Positions 61,759 to 64,000 of a stretch of DNA of 64,000 nt are shown piece after piece. The notes under the pieces were generated by a model that had not been told where the DNA came from, did not search any database, and was given only the letters and a program-made list of their open reading frames with translations. The position numbers and the translations under genes are program-made. The DNA lies in the NCBI RefSeq assembly GCF_001517085.1, contig NZ_LRAC01000012.1, positions 1 to 64,000 on the forward strand, read 5' to 3'. This stretch comes from Paenibacillus sp. DMB5 (GTDB taxonomy: Bacteria > Bacillota > Bacilli > Paenibacillales > Paenibacillaceae). How positions within the stretch are numbered: position 1 is the stretch's first letter; every line of letters starts with the position of its first letter.

Positions 61759-64000
61759 ATGCGTAAAGTGAGTCCATATCCGGATGAATTAGTGTACAGT
61801 ATTTGTTCAAGAATTCATTTTTACAGTGGAAGTATAATGACTAGAAGAACAAAGAGGCAACTATTTGGTAATGTCGAAAAGACAATTCATATTCTGTGGC
61901 CGACTAGATTGGAGTATTTTTCTATTGAATATGGATTAGGATTGAGCGTGAACGAATTGGTTTCGAAGCACACTCTATTTCCTTACTACACAAGGTTTAT
62001 GTCAGAGGAAAAAAACAACAAATTTTTTGAAGCTATGGTGTATGGAAATAGTAGAGCTAATCCAGCAGCATATCTAAAACTTATACAAAACATAACACCG
62101 AGACTTTACTTATGTCCATTATGTGTAAAAGAAGACAACTGTGAATTTGGAGAACCATATTGGCATAGATCACATCATTTACCGGGTTCAAAAGTATGCT
62201 ATAAGCATAATGTCTATCTATTAGCAGAATGTCCTGTTTGTAATGAATCGTTTGTTAATTCATCTAACAAGGAACTAAATATCACTCCTGAGTTCTGTAG
62301 CAATGGTCATTCGTTAGAATTTGTTGTTGAAAATAAAAATAAGGATCTGTTGCTTATTGCACAAGAGAACTATTCTCTACTTAATTCAGAAATGGAATTT
62401 TCAATCAAAGATGTAATCAATAAATTTCTTACTTACGCAAAAGTGGGACAATATCAGAATGTAGAATCGACAGTGATTTTATATGACAAACTTGTTCCTG
62501 AATTCATGAAAAGATTTCCTACATCATTTTTAGAATCCATTGGTATTCCAATACAAAGAGAAAAAATACAGGGAATCAACAGGATTTTCCAGAAAAGAGA
62601 GAGGTTTATTCATCCTTTACATGTGCTTTTGCTTATTTTGTTTTTCGGGGGAACAATCGAAAATTTCTTATCTCAAGAAATTAAATATACTCCATTTGGA
62701 GAAGGGCCATGGCCATGTTTGAATAAATTGTGTCCTAGTTATTTACAAGATGTAATTAATGAGGTTGATTTAAAGAATTCAAACCGATTTGCAAAGCCTA
62801 GAGGGAACTTCAAATGTTTAGGCTGCGGTTTCGTCTATTCACGGTTAGGAACTAATGACGTTCAAACGGAAACATATGAATATGACTTGATTTTGAGAAC
62901 TGGTGAGATCTGGGATGCAAAGTTTGAAGAATTGCTTAATAAAAATATTGTCTATCTATATGAAATGACAGAAGAATTAGGTGTAGGTAAAGTCTTTTTG
63001 AGATTAAAGTTAAAAGAACTGTTTGGGGAATTTAATCTTAATCAGTCGCGTGCTGTTACTATGAAACAATTAAGAAGAAGTCGAATTAAACAAATGATTA
63101 CTGAGAATCCACATTTGACTGTTGCCGAAATCGCTAAAATTGACCCGAGGATTATTAAATGGATGCAATCATTTGACGCGGAGTGGCTCAGGGAAAACGT
63201 GAAATCTACGACAAGGAGATTAGGTTTAGAAGATCGAAGAACAGAGTTCCTTAAAACACTGCATGGACTACCCAGAACCATTAAAACAACAAGAAAAGAG
63301 TTAAAGCAGATTAATCCTAGCAACTATGCATGGTTGATAGCTCACGACAAACAATGGATGATGGAGCAATTACCAGATACAGTAATTCGCAAACCAATAA
63401 AAACATTGGAAGAAAGAAGAGAACAATTCCTTAAGTTGTTGAATGAATATCCAAATGCAACAAGATCGGAGCTTAAACAATTAGAAAGTGCTAATTATAA
63501 ATGGCTTATGCAAAACGATGTTGAATGGTTCTCTTTGAAACAACCCTCTGTTAAACTAAATCCTAATAAGAAAAATAATATTACTCTTCAACAAAGAAGA
63601 AAAACTTTTCTTAGGCTCCGAGATGAATTCCCCAACTTATCAAGATCAGAACTTCAACGTCAAGACTTAAGTAATTACACTTGGTTGCGAATGCATGACA
63701 GCGCTTGGTTTGAACATGAATTGCCCTCTCCAATTGACAAAACTGGGTCGATAAAGCCTAGATTTACGTTGCTAGAAAGAAGAAATTTTTTCATGAAAAT
63801 ATATTTGGAAAATCCTACGGCCTCACCTAAAGAAATTAGAAAACTAAGTGGAAGTAACTATACTTGGTTGCATACTCACGATTTTCTTTGGCTGAAGGAA
63901 CGGCAGCCTGGTATCCGAAAAAATGAAAACATTCATAAAAGAAGGAGAGTCATTAATAAAAGTTTGGAAGAAAGAAGGAAAGAGTTTATATCAATAAGGA
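61759..64000 (+). CDS. TnsD/TniQ-like protein 2 with tandem HTH array (partial)
   Basis: At least 747 residues are in the window and the frame stays open at the edge. The N-terminus (residues 1-150) is TniQ-like with a zinc cluster (LCPLCVKED, CYKHN, CPVC). A second FKCLGCGFVYS zinc pair follows near residue 355. From about residue 435 on, a module of about 60 residues repeats at 491, 550, 610, 671 and 736: a basic (L)xxRR..FL..L helix, a P..(T/S)..E(L/I) helix and an NY.WL..HD..W helix. Such modules occur in TnsD C-termini as DNA-reading units. ATG 61759 follows GGTGAGCG, 22 bases after tnsD. Confidence 0.85.
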   Translation, partial: MRKVSPYPDELVYSICSRIHFYSGSIMTRRTKRQLFGNVEKTIHILWPTRLEYFSIEYGLGLSVNELVSKHTLFPYYTRFMSEEKNNKFFEAMVYGNSRANPAAYLKLIQNITPRLYLCPLCVKEDNCEFGEPYWHRSHHLPGSKVCYKHNVYLLAECPVCNESFVNSSNKELNITPEFCSNGHSLEFVVENKNKDLLLIAQENYSLLNSEMEFSIKDVINKFLTYAKVGQYQNVESTVILYDKLVPEFMKRFPTSFLESIGIPIQREKIQGINRIFQKRERFIHPLHVLLLILFFGGTIENFLSQEIKYTPFGEGPWPCLNKLCPSYLQDVINEVDLKNSNRFAKPRGNFKCLGCGFVYSRLGTNDVQTETYEYDLILRTGEIWDAKFEELLNKNIVYLYEMTEELGVGKVFLRLKLKELFGEFNLNQSRAVTMKQLRRSRIKQMITENPHLTVAEIAKIDPRIIKWMQSFDAEWLRENVKSTTRRLGLEDRRTEFLKTLHGLPRTIKTTRKELKQINPSNYAWLIAHDKQWMMEQLPDTVIRKPIKTLEERREQFLKLLNEYPNATRSELKQLESANYKWLMQNDVEWFSLKQPSVKLNPNKKNNITLQQRRKTFLRLRDEFPNLSRSELQRQDLSNYTWLRMHDSAWFEHELPSPIDKTGSIKPRFTLLERRNFFMKIYLENPTASPKEIRKLSGSNYTWLHTHDFLWLKERQPGIRKNENIHKRRRVINKSLEERRKEFISIR

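Noticed and set aside
62540..62722. 60-codon ORF inside the second tnsD-like gene
   Set aside because: Wrong-frame shadow of the long open frame that runs off the window.
63061..64000. CRISPR-like or satellite DNA in the repeat-rich end of the second tnsD-like gene
   Set aside because: The periodicity is at the protein level (about 60 codons) within an open frame. DNA units are diverged and there are no spacers.

Overview
The window looks like a Paenibacillus-type Firmicute chromosome of moderate GC. This rests on the sigW-rsiW-cdaA-cdaR-glmM-glmS gene order, the glmS ribozyme, the PBSX-like tail operon and the Gram-positive ribosome binding sites. No database search was run, so species and percent identities are not claimed.

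Layout. (1) 1-1170: the 3' end of a 5S rRNA, twelve tRNA genes and a terminator. (2) 1226-18450: a contractile tail island of the PBSX/tailocin type. It has an ImmA/XRE repressor pair on the minus strand, a divergent ArpU-type activator, a full tail operon (terminator, sheath, tube, frameshifted chaperone, tape measure, LysM protein, baseplate, fibres) and a lysis cassette. No capsid, portal, terminase, integrase or replication gene is present, so it reads as a domesticated particle. (3) 18762-29841: core genes, namely ppc, sigW/rsiW, the c-di-AMP cyclase cdaA with cdaR, glmM, and glmS behind its self-cleaving ribozyme. (4) 29866 to beyond 64000: an AT-richer island starting just past the glmS stop codon, the classical attTn7 position. 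It opens with three 17-bp repeats that look like TnsB sites. About 25 kb of cargo follows, then tnsA, tnsB, tnsC, tnsD and a second tnsD/tniQ-like gene that runs off the window.

The cargo has two functional blocks. The first (33.6-43.5 kb) is a beta-glucoside PTS locus with a divergent RpiR regulator, IIB, IIC, a VOC protein, a Gfo/Idh/MocA dehydrogenase, a UPF0303-like protein, a ROK protein, a GH1 6-phospho-beta-glucosidase and IIA, plus its own HPr and Enzyme I. The second (44-52.7 kb) is a redox/detoxification set: AraC regulator, two aldo-keto reductases, MFS exporter, two SDRs, TetR regulator, carboxymuconolactone-decarboxylase-like protein, cupin and RibD-C/DHFR-like reductase. Gene debris (hydrolase, SDR and UvrD-helicase fragments) shows repeated turnover of cargo.

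The most unusual item is the second TnsD-like protein (61759 onward). After a TniQ-type N-terminus it carries a tandem array of about 60-residue modules, each centred on an NY.WL..HD..W motif, still repeating at the window edge. Other items worth checking are the A_AAA_AAC frameshift site in the tail chaperone, a noncoding element found three times beside araC and both AKR genes, a stand-alone Mu-C-like barrel ORF upstream of tnsA, and a MerR gene with no normal start codon.
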